DNA from: F1-120-MAGs238 sp964484185
Lineage (GTDB): Bacteria > Planctomycetota > Phycisphaerae > Phycisphaerales > UBA1924
Assembly: GCA_964484185.1 (NCBI GenBank)
Contig: CAZAEQ010000015.1
Coordinates: 1-64,000 of the forward strand
Direction of reading: 5' to 3'
DNA: 64,000 nt
In this document: positions 35,578 to 46,000 of the stretch, one piece after another
Layout of the letters: each line of letters opens with the position of its first letter
How positions within the stretch are numbered: the first letter of the stretch is position 1
Program-made: the position numbers and the translations under genes
Notes under the pieces: model-generated
Seen by the model: only the letters and a program-made list of their open reading frames with translations
Databases searched by the model: none
Told to the model about the DNA's origin: nothing

Positions 35578-38500
35578 ATGAAGCGTTTCGTTCAATTCGA
35601 CACTGATTCCTACCTCGCACGTGCTGCGAAATTTAGCGCTGGAGCAGTTCTGACTGCGGCGTTGATGACCGCCGCGGGCTGCACATCGGAAACTCGGATT
35701 GTTCCCACTGAACCGGGAGTTTCTGACGGAACGAAATTTCGCAGCAAGCGAGTCGGGCTCTTTGATGAACTGATTGAACGACAGAAGACCCAGCCAGATC
35801 GTTCTGTTCGATCTGCTGAAACTGGTGAGAGCGAAATCTCCAGTCGCGCCAAGCCGCTCGCAGATCATGAGCGTGCGAAAGCAGATTTGTCGTTGGACGA
35901 AGTTCTGGCGACAATCTCGAAACCGGCGATTGAAGCACCAGCCGTCGGTCCGCAGATGGTGAGTGAATCAGATCGCAAAGATGCGATCGCGAAATACCTG
36001 AGCGGGCGTCAGAAACTTGCGGATGGAAAGTTCACAGATGCGCTCGACGATCTGTTTGCTTCAGCGAAGCTTGATCCGCTCGCTGCTGAGCCGCACCGTG
36101 CGCTTGCAGAGGCGAACATGGGGCTGGGCCGCACCACTGCCGCGTTGAAGGCATTTCACGATGCTGCCGCACGCGGATCAAATGAGCCGAAGATTTTCTG
36201 GTTGCTTGGACGCGATGCGTTGAAGTCGGGAAATGCTGCAGAGGCGGCGGCATTGCTGAACGTCGCGCGAAAGACGTTGAGCGAATCGCCCGGCACGGAC
36301 AAAGCACTTTTTGAGTTGGTGCAGTGCGATCTTGGAGATGCGATTGGGGCGATGGGTCACTTGCGGGCGATGGTGGGTCTGCGTCAGAATGTGCTGTCAC
36401 GGTTTCGCGACACGATTCCATCGCAGGCGCTGCGGAGTGAATTTGGAGAGCTTTACCGGCGCGAGGGCGAGCTGCACTTGAGCAATGGTGATGCACTATG
36501 GCGGCTGGGAGACTTCGATGCGGCGTCGCGCGAGTATTCGCTGGCGGAGGAAACCGGACTGGTGGACCCCGGGCTTACCATGTCGCGGTGGTTTGAAACG
36601 CTGCTCAAGCAGGGGCGGACTGCGGAGATTGCAGATCGGCTTTTGACAGAAGCTGCGGAACATCCGGAAAGACTTGATGCAACGCGGCTTGCGTTGCTGA
36701 AGTCGCTTGCGCAGTCAGAGGCCGGTAGCGGACTCCGGAGCGGCTTTGCGCAGCTTCATGGGGAAAGCAAGACGCCTTCGCTTTCGTTGATACTTGCCCG
36801 AGCATCGGCCGCTACTGCAGAGAATTCATCGGCGGCACGGGAAATACTCGCGGCGGAGCTGGGCAGATCTGATGCAGAGCCAGAGGCGCTTGCGGCATAT
36901 TTGGCAACTTGGCCAGTGAACGCGGCTTCCGAGCGAGCGATTGGCACGATAGCACTGGTTACGAAGCAGCCACACGAAGCAGCGCGGTACGCACAGGCTC
37001 TCGCGGCCGAAGGGCACGACCCTGCTGTTGTTGAAGCGGCCGTCAATGATGACACTTCCATTGCAGCGAGATTGCTGAAGGCAGAACTCCTCGCGGCGTG
37101 GGGACGCTATTCCGACGCAACAACTTCGCTGGAAGGGCTGCAAGTTCCCGCTGATGCAAACCTCAAGTTCGGTTGCCTGACAATCACTGGAGAGCTCGCA
37201 GCGCAGAGCGGTAACTGGCCACTCGCAGAGTCTTCCATTGAATCGCTGAATGCGCTTGGGACAGCACAAGGAAAGCTGGCGGCTGCGGGGATTCAACGCG
37301 TCATGCAGCGATATTCCAGTGCGAGAGCGAATCTGGAAACAGTTGCTGGAAGCAAGCCGTCGAACGCGACTGAAGATGTTTCAAAGATGGACGCGTTGCT
37401 TCGCGGTGCAGAGCTCGCCGCTCGCGTTGGTGAAGGCGAGAGGGCCGTTGAGTTGCTCAGTCGTGCAGTCGCGGCCGATCCACATGATGAGCGGTCGTAT
37501 TCAGGATTGATTGCCATTGCATCAGCTGCGAAGCCGGTGGACCAGCAGCGGATTGGGGCAATTGTGCGAGAGATGCGGCAGAATTGTCCAACGAGCCGAG
37601 GGGCCAGGAGCTTGCGTTTTCAGCAGTTACTCGGCAGTGTGAACACTCAGGATGGTGCAGCGACTGTGCTTGGGGTTGTCAAGACTTCGCCGCAGGATGT
37701 GGGAATTCTGGAGCAGTTGTGCGGGTTTGCGGAGCGCAACTCGACAACGAATCCGACGCTGGCGAGCGGGGCAGAGTCTTCGCTCAGTCTGATTCTTGCG
37801 GAGCGGCCAGGATCTGTGGGAGTGCGGCGCGGATTGGCGCGAGTATTGGCGGCAAGGGGAAAGCACGAGCAGGCGATTGAGGTACTTGACAGAATGCCTG
37901 CGCAGATTGCCGATGTGCAGACGCTTCGACTGAAGGAAAAGATACTTAAAGAGAATCTGAAGAAAGATGCGGAGAGTTTGGCAGTTGAGACGCAGAGGAT
38001 GACGCTGGTTCAGCCCGGCATTGATTCGGCGATTGAGACTGGCGATTGGCTGTGGCGAGCGAACAAGTTTGATGCAGCGGTATCGACAATAACTGCGGCG
38101 ATTGCACCTGGTGCGGAGCTTGATATCGAGCAGCAAGCCAAACTCTTGTTCATGGCGAGCCGAGCGATGGCAACGCTGTCAAGATTGCCCGAGGAACCGC
38201 GACAAGGAAATTCAGATGAGGGGCGGCGTGCGCTTGCGTTGTTCGATGCGGTTGCACTGCATGAGGGTAAGCTGCTTCCACAGCACCATCAGGCGCGATT
38301 GATTCTTCTGGGTGTGAACGCACCCACTGATTTTGCAAGGCTGCTGGCAGCAGCGAATGTGGCTGGCGAACAGCATCCATCGTTGAAATCGGCTTCGCTT
38401 CGATTGGTGGCGGATGCCGCGGGAACAGAGGTTCCGCGGCGTGGCGGCGAGTTTCTTCACTATGTTGCGGCGAATACGAAAGATGTGCCGGCGCCAATTG

Positions 38501-39279
38501 TGACGCTGATTATTCGGCGAGCGATTGCGTTTGGGACGCTTGAGGATGTGACCAAGGCTATGGATCTTGCTGAGGATCCGGCGCGGGTTGGGGCGGTGTT
38601 GGCGGATTTTGATGCATCACTTGAACCATCTGCGACGACGATTCAGCAGCAGGCAGAGCTGGCGTACATTGTCGCGAGCGGACTTACGGTTCAAGGTGAT
38701 GAGGCGGGCGCGGAAGTGATGTATCGGAGAGCGCTGGCTCGCGATCCAAAGCATGGGCTTGCGAACAACGATCTTGGGTATGCGCTGCTTGAGAAGGGTG
38801 AACTTGAGAAAGCTGGTCCGCTGATTGAGGCAGCGGCAGCGGCGCTTGCGGATCGGTCGCATGTAGTGGATTCACTTGGATGGCTTCGGTATAAACAGGG
38901 GAAGATGCGGGATACGGCGGCGACTGCGAGCGGCCCTGCTTCAGAGGGAGCGATTACGATTTTGCGGCGGGCACTGCAGATTGATAATGGCAATGAAGCG
39001 GCGATGCTTGATCACCTGGGCGATGCACTGTGGGCGGATGGACAACGGACGCAGGCGGTAAATGCGTGGCAGCAGGCGGTTACATCGGCGGATTTGATGC
39101 TCAGGGAAATTCGGTCGATTTCAGCATCGCGTGAATCGATGGTTAAGGAATTGAAAGAGATTTCGGCATCGGCGACGAAGAAGCTGACCGCGCATCGCAA
39201 TAGAGTCGAGCCGGCGATAGCAATGTTCCCGGGGCGCAAAGAACCCGGAACGCCGATTGCAGCGCAGGAAGAAAAGTGA
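35578..39279 (+). CDS. Very large TPR-repeat lipoprotein
   Basis: 1233 residues. Signal with lipobox: AALMTAAGC. Residues from ~140 onward are almost entirely TPR-like helix pairs (for example YLSGRQKLADGKFTDALDDL, AEPHRALAEANMGLGRTTAA and, near the C-terminus, LANNDLGYALLEKGELEKAG). The last ~60 residues form a charged helix. It should form a long superhelical scaffold attached to a membrane, probably binding other envelope proteins. It follows the M1 peptidase gene after 25 bp and precedes yebC. Such giant TPR lipoproteins are frequent in Phycisphaerae, but no specific function is assigned. Confidence 0.85.
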   Translation: MKRFVQFDTDSYLARAAKFSAGAVLTAALMTAAGCTSETRIVPTEPGVSDGTKFRSKRVGLFDELIERQKTQPDRSVRSAETGESEISSRAKPLADHERAKADLSLDEVLATISKPAIEAPAVGPQMVSESDRKDAIAKYLSGRQKLADGKFTDALDDLFASAKLDPLAAEPHRALAEANMGLGRTTAALKAFHDAAARGSNEPKIFWLLGRDALKSGNAAEAAALLNVARKTLSESPGTDKALFELVQCDLGDAIGAMGHLRAMVGLRQNVLSRFRDTIPSQALRSEFGELYRREGELHLSNGDALWRLGDFDAASREYSLAEETGLVDPGLTMSRWFETLLKQGRTAEIADRLLTEAAEHPERLDATRLALLKSLAQSEAGSGLRSGFAQLHGESKTPSLSLILARASAATAENSSAAREILAAELGRSDAEPEALAAYLATWPVNAASERAIGTIALVTKQPHEAARYAQALAAEGHDPAVVEAAVNDDTSIAARLLKAELLAAWGRYSDATTSLEGLQVPADANLKFGCLTITGELAAQSGNWPLAESSIESLNALGTAQGKLAAAGIQRVMQRYSSARANLETVAGSKPSNATEDVSKMDALLRGAELAARVGEGERAVELLSRAVAADPHDERSYSGLIAIASAAKPVDQQRIGAIVREMRQNCPTSRGARSLRFQQLLGSVNTQDGAATVLGVVKTSPQDVGILEQLCGFAERNSTTNPTLASGAESSLSLILAERPGSVGVRRGLARVLAARGKHEQAIEVLDRMPAQIADVQTLRLKEKILKENLKKDAESLAVETQRMTLVQPGIDSAIETGDWLWRANKFDAAVSTITAAIAPGAELDIEQQAKLLFMASRAMATLSRLPEEPRQGNSDEGRRALALFDAVALHEGKLLPQHHQARLILLGVNAPTDFARLLAAANVAGEQHPSLKSASLRLVADAAGTEVPRRGGEFLHYVAANTKDVPAPIVTLIIRRAIAFGTLEDVTKAMDLAEDPARVGAVLADFDASLEPSATTIQQQAELAYIVASGLTVQGDEAGAEVMYRRALARDPKHGLANNDLGYALLEKGELEKAGPLIEAAAAALADRSHVVDSLGWLRYKQGKMRDTAATASGPASEGAITILRRALQIDNGNEAAMLDHLGDALWADGQRTQAVNAWQQAVTSADLMLREIRSISASRESMVKELKEISASATKKLTAHRNRVEPAIAMFPGRKEPGTPIAAQEEK

Positions 39280-39330
39280 CGCTTTAGAGATTTGATGCGG
39301 AGTTGGCAACAACAGTGAGGGAACGAGATA

Positions 39331-40098
39331 GTGGCTAAGCACAATAAATGGAGCAAAATCAAGCGAAAGAAGGCAGTGACGGACAAGCGTCGCGGCGCTT
39401 CGTGGACGAAGATCATCCGCGCAATCATGGTGGCATCGCGCGAGTCGGGGCCGGATCCGAGTTCGAACGTGGGCCTTCGTTTTGCGATGGATGAGGCCAG
39501 ATATGCGAATATTCCGCGTGACACGGTTGAGCGGGCGATCAAGAAAGGCAGCGGCGATCTTGAGTCGGCGGCGTATGAGACGATGCGCTACGAGGGGTAT
39601 GCACCTGGTGGAGTGGCGGTGATTGTTGAGGCGTTGACTGATAATCGGGCCAGGACGATTGCCGATGTGAGGCTGGCGTTCAGCGATGTTGAAGGGAATG
39701 TGGGCGCTACCGGAACCGTCGCGTACATGTTCACGCAGAAGGGCGAAATTGTACTTGTCGGCGATGATGCGAAGAAGCCGCTGAATGGCGATCAATTACT
39801 TGAGGCCGCGCTCAATGCGGGCGCGGAAGATGTGGAAGAACCCGATGCGGCGGGTGAAGATTGGACTATTTACACCGAGCCGACGCAGTTTGAGGCTGTG
39901 AAGAAATCTCTCGAGCAGGCGGGGTATGTGATTCGGGAAGCCAAGTTCGTGATGATTCCGGCGAATCGAGTCGAAGTCCGCGGCGAGCACGCAAAAGCGG
40001 TTGTGGAACTTGTCGATGCGCTGGAAGAACTGGATGATGTTCAGAAAGTCTTCACCAACGCCGACATTCCGGACGATGAAATGAGCAAGCTGGCGTAG
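39331..40098 (+). CDS. YebC/PmpR-family protein (TACO1-like)
   Basis: GTG at 39331 gives MAKHNKWSKIKRKKAVTDKR, the YebC N-terminus (usually MAGHSKW). The rest follows the family: TKIIRAIMVASRESG, IPRDTVERAIKKGSGDLES, YEGYAPGGVAVIVEALTDNR, GNVGATGTVAYMF and a C-terminal VVELVDALEELDDVQKVFTN. Members act as transcriptional regulators or as ribosome-associated factors that relieve stalling at poly-proline. 255 residues is full length. KHN in place of GHS at the start is a small but notable change. The FmdB-like gene follows 16 bp downstream. Confidence 0.93.
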   Translation: MAKHNKWSKIKRKKAVTDKRRGASWTKIIRAIMVASRESGPDPSSNVGLRFAMDEARYANIPRDTVERAIKKGSGDLESAAYETMRYEGYAPGGVAVIVEALTDNRARTIADVRLAFSDVEGNVGATGTVAYMFTQKGEIVLVGDDAKKPLNGDQLLEAALNAGAEDVEEPDAAGEDWTIYTEPTQFEAVKKSLEQAGYVIREAKFVMIPANRVEVRGEHAKAVVELVDALEELDDVQKVFTNADIPDDEMSKLA

Positions 40099-40114
40099 GC
40101 CTGGGAGGATTGAA

Positions 40115-40363
40115 ATGCCGATTTATGAATACATATGTGAAGAGCCGGGGAAAAAACCAGTGACGATTGAATTGCTCCGCAGCTTTGCGGATGCAGACAG
40201 CCCGGTGCAGGACCCTGAGGGGAAAGGCCGCACATTCAGGCGGGTCTTGAGCACATTTGCAACTGGCGGGACCGGAGCAGGGCAAACCAGCAGCGCTCCA
40301 GCTGGCCACGTGCACAGCGGTGGATGCGGGTGCGGGAAACGACGCGGCTCCTGCGGAATGTGA
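40115..40363 (+). CDS. FmdB-like small protein with altered zinc ribbon
   Basis: 82 residues starting MPIYEYICEEPGKKPVTIEL. MPIYEY.C is the hallmark of the FmdB/CxxC_CxxC_SSSS zinc-ribbon family, but the expected CxxCG and second Cys pair are absent from the ribbon region. The only other cysteines are in a C-terminal GGCGCGKRRGSCGM tail. It is probably a regulator or ribosome-linked small protein. It lies 16 bp after yebC and is likely co-transcribed. The 3' end is 6 bp from the convergent epimerase gene. Confidence 0.75.
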   Translation: MPIYEYICEEPGKKPVTIELLRSFADADSPVQDPEGKGRTFRRVLSTFATGGTGAGQTSSAPAGHVHSGGCGCGKRRGSCGM

Positions 40364-40369
40364 CTATGA

Positions 40370-41341
40370 CTAGTAGTTTGGTGTCGGGGCGCGGTAGTCG
40401 TCCCAGTCGATGGTCTTGAACCAGTCGATAGTCTTCTTAAGGCCGACACGAAGCGGAACGGTTGGTTCCCAGCCGAGCTTGGCGCGGGCGAGTGATATGT
40501 CGGGCTGACGCCGTGATGGATCGTCGCTGGGCATTGCCTTATAGACGATTTCTGATTTTGAACCAGTGAGTTCAATCGTCAGTTCGGCGAGCTGGCGAAT
40601 CGTGAACTCATCTGGATTTCCAAGGTTCAGCGGCCCGATGCAGTCATCTGGAGCGTTCATCATGCGGATCATGCCATCAACCAGATCATCTCTGTAGCAG
40701 AAGCTGCGAGTCTGTTCGCCCTTTCCGTAGAGTGTAATCGGTTCGCCTTTCATTGCCTGGCGAATGAAATTCGAAACTACACGGCCGTCATACGGGTGCA
40801 TGCGCGGGCCATAGGTGTTGAAAATTCGAACGAGGCGGATGTTGACACGATTCATCCGGTGATAGTCGAAGAACAGTGTTTCTGCGGCACGCTTTCCTTC
40901 GTCGTAACACGCGCGGAAGCCGATCGGGTTCACGTTGCCAAGATAGTCCTCGCGTTGCGGGTGGATCTTGGGGTCGCCGTACACCTCGCTGGTTGATGCC
41001 TGCAGGATCTTGGCTCGGCAACGCTTCGCCATGCCGAGCATGTGGATTGCCCCCATCACTGAAGTTTTCATCGTCTTGATGGGGTTGTACTGATAATGAC
41101 CCGGCGCGGCGGGGCAGGCGAGATTGTAAATCTGGTCTACTTCGAGGAAAATGTTCTCAGTCACATCGTGACGGATGAGTTCAAAGTTGGGTTTGCCCAG
41201 AAGGTGTCGAACGTTGAGCTTCTGGCTGGTGAAAAAGTTGTCGAGGCAGATCACATCGTGGCCCTGCTGCACGAGAAGCTCGCATAGATGCGAACCAAGA
41301 AAGCCAGCGCCGCCAGTCACGAGTATTCGACGAGTAATCAA
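40370..41341 (-). CDS. UDP-glucuronate decarboxylase-type NAD-dependent SDR epimerase
   Basis: TTG at 41341 with GGAG upstream begins MITRRILVTGGAGFLGSHLC, the NAD-binding GxxGxxG. The extended-SDR catalytic set is visible: ASTSEVYGDPKIHPQ and RACYDEGKRAAETL (YxxxK). FNTYGPRMHPYDGRVVSNFI, together with ACPAAPGHYQYNPIKTMKTS, matches UDP-xylose synthase/UDP-glucuronate decarboxylase. The likely reaction is UDP-glucuronate to UDP-xylose for surface polysaccharide. 323 residues is family length. It follows the heptose-epimerase-like gene with a 39-bp gap. Confidence 0.85.
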   Translation of the reverse strand: MITRRILVTGGAGFLGSHLCELLVQQGHDVICLDNFFTSQKLNVRHLLGKPNFELIRHDVTENIFLEVDQIYNLACPAAPGHYQYNPIKTMKTSVMGAIHMLGMAKRCRAKILQASTSEVYGDPKIHPQREDYLGNVNPIGFRACYDEGKRAAETLFFDYHRMNRVNIRLVRIFNTYGPRMHPYDGRVVSNFIRQAMKGEPITLYGKGEQTRSFCYRDDLVDGMIRMMNAPDDCIGPLNLGNPDEFTIRQLAELTIELTGSKSEIVYKAMPSDDPSRRQPDISLARAKLGWEPTVPLRVGLKKTIDWFKTIDWDDYRAPTPNY

Positions 41342-41380
41342 TGGTCAGTTCTCCACTTCAATCATCTGGAAATCAGGCGT

Positions 41381-42424
41381 CTAAAGCCTGCGGTCCTTCA
41401 CAAGCATATGGGCGTATGCTGCGATCGCGTCAGCAGGCTTCCATGCGGGCAGCCAGCCAAGTCCTTCCTTGTTACCCGAAAGGTCTGCACAGGTGTAATC
41501 CTGATAGAACTCGCGAATCGAGGCAGGCATTTCAAAGTACTCTGCGTTGAGGTTCTTAAGTTCGGGCACAAGTCGGATCGCCGCGACAATGTCATTGAAA
41601 CTGGTGGCAATGCCAGAGCCGACGTTGTACACGCCTGAGCGAGGGGTGGTTGTTTCAGTTCCCGCGCCAATTCCAGCTGCAGCAAGAGTTGCGTTTACGA
41701 CGTCGTCGACATAAACCTGGTCGCGAGCCTGGCTTCCATCGGCAAACAGCCGAGGAGTTTTGCCCTCAATGGCCTGACGGACGAGTTGGCGGACCATGGA
41801 AGCCATCTTGCCTTTGTAGCTTTCGCCGGGTCCAAACACGTTGAAATACCGAAGGCCGACAATTGACGATGTACCAGTGCCGGCTGCAGTCAGTTTGTGG
41901 TGCACTCCTTCCATCAACCATTTACTGAAGCCATAAATGTTGTTTGGGCGGCCAGCGGAGGAGATTGGAAACGCCTTGCGCTGCTGTGTCTCTGGCGGCG
42001 TTCCGTATGTTGCTGCACTTGATGCGTACGCAAGCGGGATATGTGCATGCAGACAGGCCGCGGCGAGCGGTTCAAAGCCGTGGGTGTTGACTGCGAGCAT
42101 CCGCGACTGGTCCATGACAGTGGTATCAGTGATCGCGGCAAGATGAAACACAGCTTTGGTGGACTTGGCCAGTAACTCGCTGAACTTTAAAGTGGTGTAG
42201 CAGGAACCGAGGCACTCACCTTGAAATGGCGGCACGCAGGCTCGGTCGCATGCGGAAATGACATTTGCGAAATTGCCTGAAGAAAAATCATCGATGATTG
42301 TTATGCGACTGCCGGGCCGCCGTTTCAGCAACTGCGCAACTAGGTTCGACCCGACAAAGCCACATCCACCAGTCACAATGTAATGAGCTTCAGTTGCCAC
42401 GCCTGCTCCGCTATTGATTGCCAT
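41381..42424 (-). CDS. NAD-dependent epimerase, ADP-glyceromanno-heptose 6-epimerase-like
   Basis: 347 residues. NAD site YIVTGGCGFVGSNLVAQL; catalytic YASSAATYG and NNIYGFSKWLMEG (YxxxK). Motifs RYFNVFGPGESYKGKMASMV, GSQARDQVYVDDV and IREFYQDYTCADL follow the HldD (RfaD) pattern, so it probably makes ADP-L-glycero-beta-D-manno-heptose for LPS-like glycans. A different sugar substrate is possible. Its ATG overlaps the stop of the upstream LysM gene by 14 bp, indicating translational coupling. Confidence 0.8.
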   Translation of the reverse strand: MAINSGAGVATEAHYIVTGGCGFVGSNLVAQLLKRRPGSRITIIDDFSSGNFANVISACDRACVPPFQGECLGSCYTTLKFSELLAKSTKAVFHLAAITDTTVMDQSRMLAVNTHGFEPLAAACLHAHIPLAYASSAATYGTPPETQQRKAFPISSAGRPNNIYGFSKWLMEGVHHKLTAAGTGTSSIVGLRYFNVFGPGESYKGKMASMVRQLVRQAIEGKTPRLFADGSQARDQVYVDDVVNATLAAAGIGAGTETTTPRSGVYNVGSGIATSFNDIVAAIRLVPELKNLNAEYFEMPASIREFYQDYTCADLSGNKEGLGWLPAWKPADAIAAYAHMLVKDRRL

Positions 42425-43040
42425 CGGTCGGCTTTGGAGGAATTCGCAATACTTGTCCGATTTTCAGTGCATCTTTGCTTGCCAATATGGACTTGTTCTC
42501 CGCAAATATCAGATCAGCGTGCTTGATAGTTCCATAGAAACGTTTGGAGATTGAAGTCAACGAGTCATTTTTCTCAACGGTGTATTCGGTGAAGGCCCCC
42601 ACTACAGCTGCTGGGGTTGGGTGCAAGAGATTGGGGATTCCCTGGACGTTTTTGGGATCACGCGGAATTCGAATGGTCCGCCCAAGTTTCAGACGCGTGG
42701 GGTCCATCATCGGGTTTGCCTGCGCGATCGCATCGGCGTACCCAACATCTTTGAAGTGTTTTGCCGAGATAGATGCCAGCGTATCTCCGGGGAGAATGAC
42801 ATAGGCCATGAACTCGGGCGGAATGACAGCAGGTTCCTCGGGAATCGCCGGCGGTCCCATTGGTGAAGCGATGCCGGTGGCCCCTTCTGCTTTCAGACTA
42901 TCTGCGGGAGGGTCGACCTGTTCCGGTACCATTGCGAAACTGATCTTGGGTTCAGTCGGCCCCCAAGCCCAGTACGTCACCACCCACACCGCTGCCAGGA
43001 GTGCGAATCCTCCAACGAGTCGCGCGGATTGTGTCTGCAT
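42411..43040 (-). CDS. Membrane-anchored protein with two LysM domains
   Basis: ATG at 43040 starts MQTQSARLVGGFALLAAVWV, a single N-terminal membrane anchor. After a Pro-rich linker come two LysM domains: YVILPGDTLASISAKHFKDV ... RLKLGRTIRIP, and EYTVEKNDSLTSISKRFYGT ... ALKIGQVLRIP. LysM binds peptidoglycan, so the protein probably links the inner membrane to the cell wall. It lies 26 bp downstream of secDF and overlaps the epimerase gene by 14 bp. Confidence 0.88.
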   Translation of the reverse strand: MQTQSARLVGGFALLAAVWVVTYWAWGPTEPKISFAMVPEQVDPPADSLKAEGATGIASPMGPPAIPEEPAVIPPEFMAYVILPGDTLASISAKHFKDVGYADAIAQANPMMDPTRLKLGRTIRIPRDPKNVQGIPNLLHPTPAAVVGAFTEYTVEKNDSLTSISKRFYGTIKHADLIFAENKSILASKDALKIGQVLRIPPKPTDGNQ

Positions 43041-43066
43041 GATGGACTCCCCACCCCTGAGCAACT

Positions 43067-46000
43067 TTATGAAGTTGCTGAGGGCACAATACCAGGTTCC
43101 AACGAAGCTTCTGTTTCCTTGCTGCCTTTGCGAGACCAGACGATCGGCGCGGCGACTGCAATCGAGGAATAGGTACCGATGCCGATACCAACTGTCAGTG
43201 CGAACGCGAACGGCCGCACACCTTCGCCGCCAAAGATGTAAAGAATCACGCAGGACAGAAGTGTGAGCCCTGAAGTGATCACGGTACGGCTGATCGTTTG
43301 ATTGATCGCAGAGTTGATGATGTCAGCTGAAGCGTGTACGAGCTTTCCCTTGGTTTCGCGGATTCGATCCATGATGATGATGGTATCGTTGAGCGAGAAA
43401 CCCGCAACCGTGAGCATGGCCGCGACCATGTTCAAGTCGATCTTAAACGGCATGAGCAGGAGCGACCTTGCAATTGGCTGGCCCCAGCTGTGTTCAAAGA
43501 GAATTTCGCAGACGGCGACCGCACCGATGACGGTGAGAATGTCGTGAACAAGTGCGATGATTGCCGCGAAAGAATACCTGAATCCCTTGAATCGAATCCA
43601 GATGTAGATGCCGATCAGAAGGAAGCTCAGACCGGTCGCTGCAACAGCCTGGGCCTTGAATGTTTCGGCGATTGCGGGACTGAAATTCTGGATGCTCGCC
43701 GAGGTGCCCGCCACAGTCAGCGCATCGCGTGTCAATGCCCATTCGCGCCTTGCCACACGGTCGTTCCATCGGTCTTCATCGGTGTAGACCGTTGAATCTT
43801 CATCTCGAACAACAATGACAGCGGAGCGAACCAGCCCAGCATTTTCATCGAGCACAACCACTTCACGTGTCCGTCCCAGGGTATCTGCATACTCCGGACG
43901 GGACCTGGCCTTATCGAGCCGTGCTTTCAGCACAGTTAACTCAACGGGCGGATCAATCGCATCAAGAACGATCGCGACGCCGCCATCATATTTAGCAACT
44001 GGATCTTTGTACTGTGTGCGTCCAACAACCTCACCCAGAGTCGCTTGATTGATTGGATATACCGGGGCCTTCGCCCAGTCACGCTCTGTGCTTTGATCAA
44101 ACTTCAGCGCCTGCTGCTGCTCAATGTAACCCGACAGTGCTTTCGAGACAACCTGCTCCACCGCTGCTTGGTTTGTCGCAACGGTTTTGATCAAGAACCA
44201 GCTTGAGCGAACGCCACCAGCTTCGGGGTTGATCGGCGTGACATCGATCGCCTGCATCTGAAGCGAAGTCTTGGTGTCCTCGAGCTTACTTGCCTCAGCC
44301 TTTACCCGGTCTTCAACTTCGGCACGTTCGAGTGTCAGCGGCTTTCCATCAGAGCCACGCTTAAACTGCACTTCGACCTGCGTGCCGCCAAGGAACTCGA
44401 TGTGCAGCATCTTTTCGCCACGTGTGGCGGCGGCGTAGAGGCCCATGGATACATAGATAAATGAAACTGTGAAGAAGACATACCGCAACTTCAACCAGTT
44501 GATGTGCGGAGTCAGCAATCGCTGAATGGCCGGTACAGCCATTGGCAACATGGTTACGCGACGCCATCCCAGCTTGAACACCAGGACATCAAAGAAGAAT
44601 CTTGTGATGACAAGCGCTGAGAACAAGGTGCCGATCACACCAATTCCCATGGTGATGGCAAAGCCGCGGATTTCGGGAGTTCCGATATAGCCGAGCACGA
44701 TACACACAATCAAGTTTGCAACGTTACCGTCAACGATCGAAGAGAGCGCCTTGTGGAAACCAAGTCGAACAGCAGTTCGAATATCCTGCCCATTTCGAAG
44801 CTCTTCACGAATTCGTTCATAAATCAGAACGTTCGCATCGACTGCCGTGCCGAAAGTCAGAATCAAACCAGCAATACCAGGCATCGTAAACGATGCTTGA
44901 GCAAGTGCCATTGCGCCGACGATGATCAAAGCATTGCAAAGCAGTGCAACCACTGAGATGACGCCGCAGCCAAAGTAGTAGACCATCATGAACCCGCCGA
45001 CGACGACGAGAGCGATGATGCCGGCCTTGAGGCCTTTATCCAGATTGTCCTGGCCAAGCTGCGGACCAACCTGCTGTGTAGAAAGAGGTTCGGGCGAAAG
45101 CTTGGCCTGCAGTGAACCAGCGTTCAGAACGCGGACGATGTAATCTACTTCGGACTGTTCAAAGCTGCCGGTGATTCGGCCGGACCGGGAAATTGCAGAT
45201 TGAAGGGTCGGCGCGGTGTAAATCTCATCGTCGAGCATGACCGCCATCTTGCTCTTGATCTTGGAAGGTTCAAGCGTCAAGTTGCCCAGCAAAGCGCCGC
45301 CGCGAGGGTTCATTTCAAACGCGATTGCGGGTTTATTCAATTCGTCAACAGTCTGTCTCGCTGCCGCGACTGCCCAGTCACCTTCGGCAGGCGTAAGCCT
45401 CAATCGCGGGATATCCCAGGCGAGCATGTAGTACTCGCCGTCAAAGGGCTCTACCACGTAGCCGCGATTTGCGAAGTATTGAGCCGGGAACGATTCGATC
45501 GCCTTGAGCCCCGATACGTTCTCATACCAGCTCTCGAGCTTATTGAGTTTGTACCATCTGGCATCTGTCGACTTTACATTCTTGGGCCCACGGGCCCGAA
45601 GCTGTTCGCGCAGATCGGCCTCGTTGGGATGAGAATTGGCAGATCCTTCGCTCTGCGGATCAACGGTGATTCGGAACGTAAGCACGCCCGCACCCTTGAG
45701 CAGCTTTACGAGATCTTGTGGATCATCCAGGGTGGTCCGTTCGGCCATAAACGCGTCATGGACGCTGATCACCCGGTCGATCTGTGCCTTTGCATCCGGA
45801 TGGGTTGCGAGCAGACGTTCAAGCCCTTGCTTTTGCGGACTTGGAATGACCACTCGCGCCTTGGTCGGATCTTTCGCTTCTGGGTCATCAAGCACACGGT
45901 CCTTGTCACTGAGCGACAAGACGCGTCGAACATCTTCGGCCGTCACAATGCTCTTAAAGTACTCTGCCCGTTTGAGATCAAATGCTTCGCCCGCTGCGCC

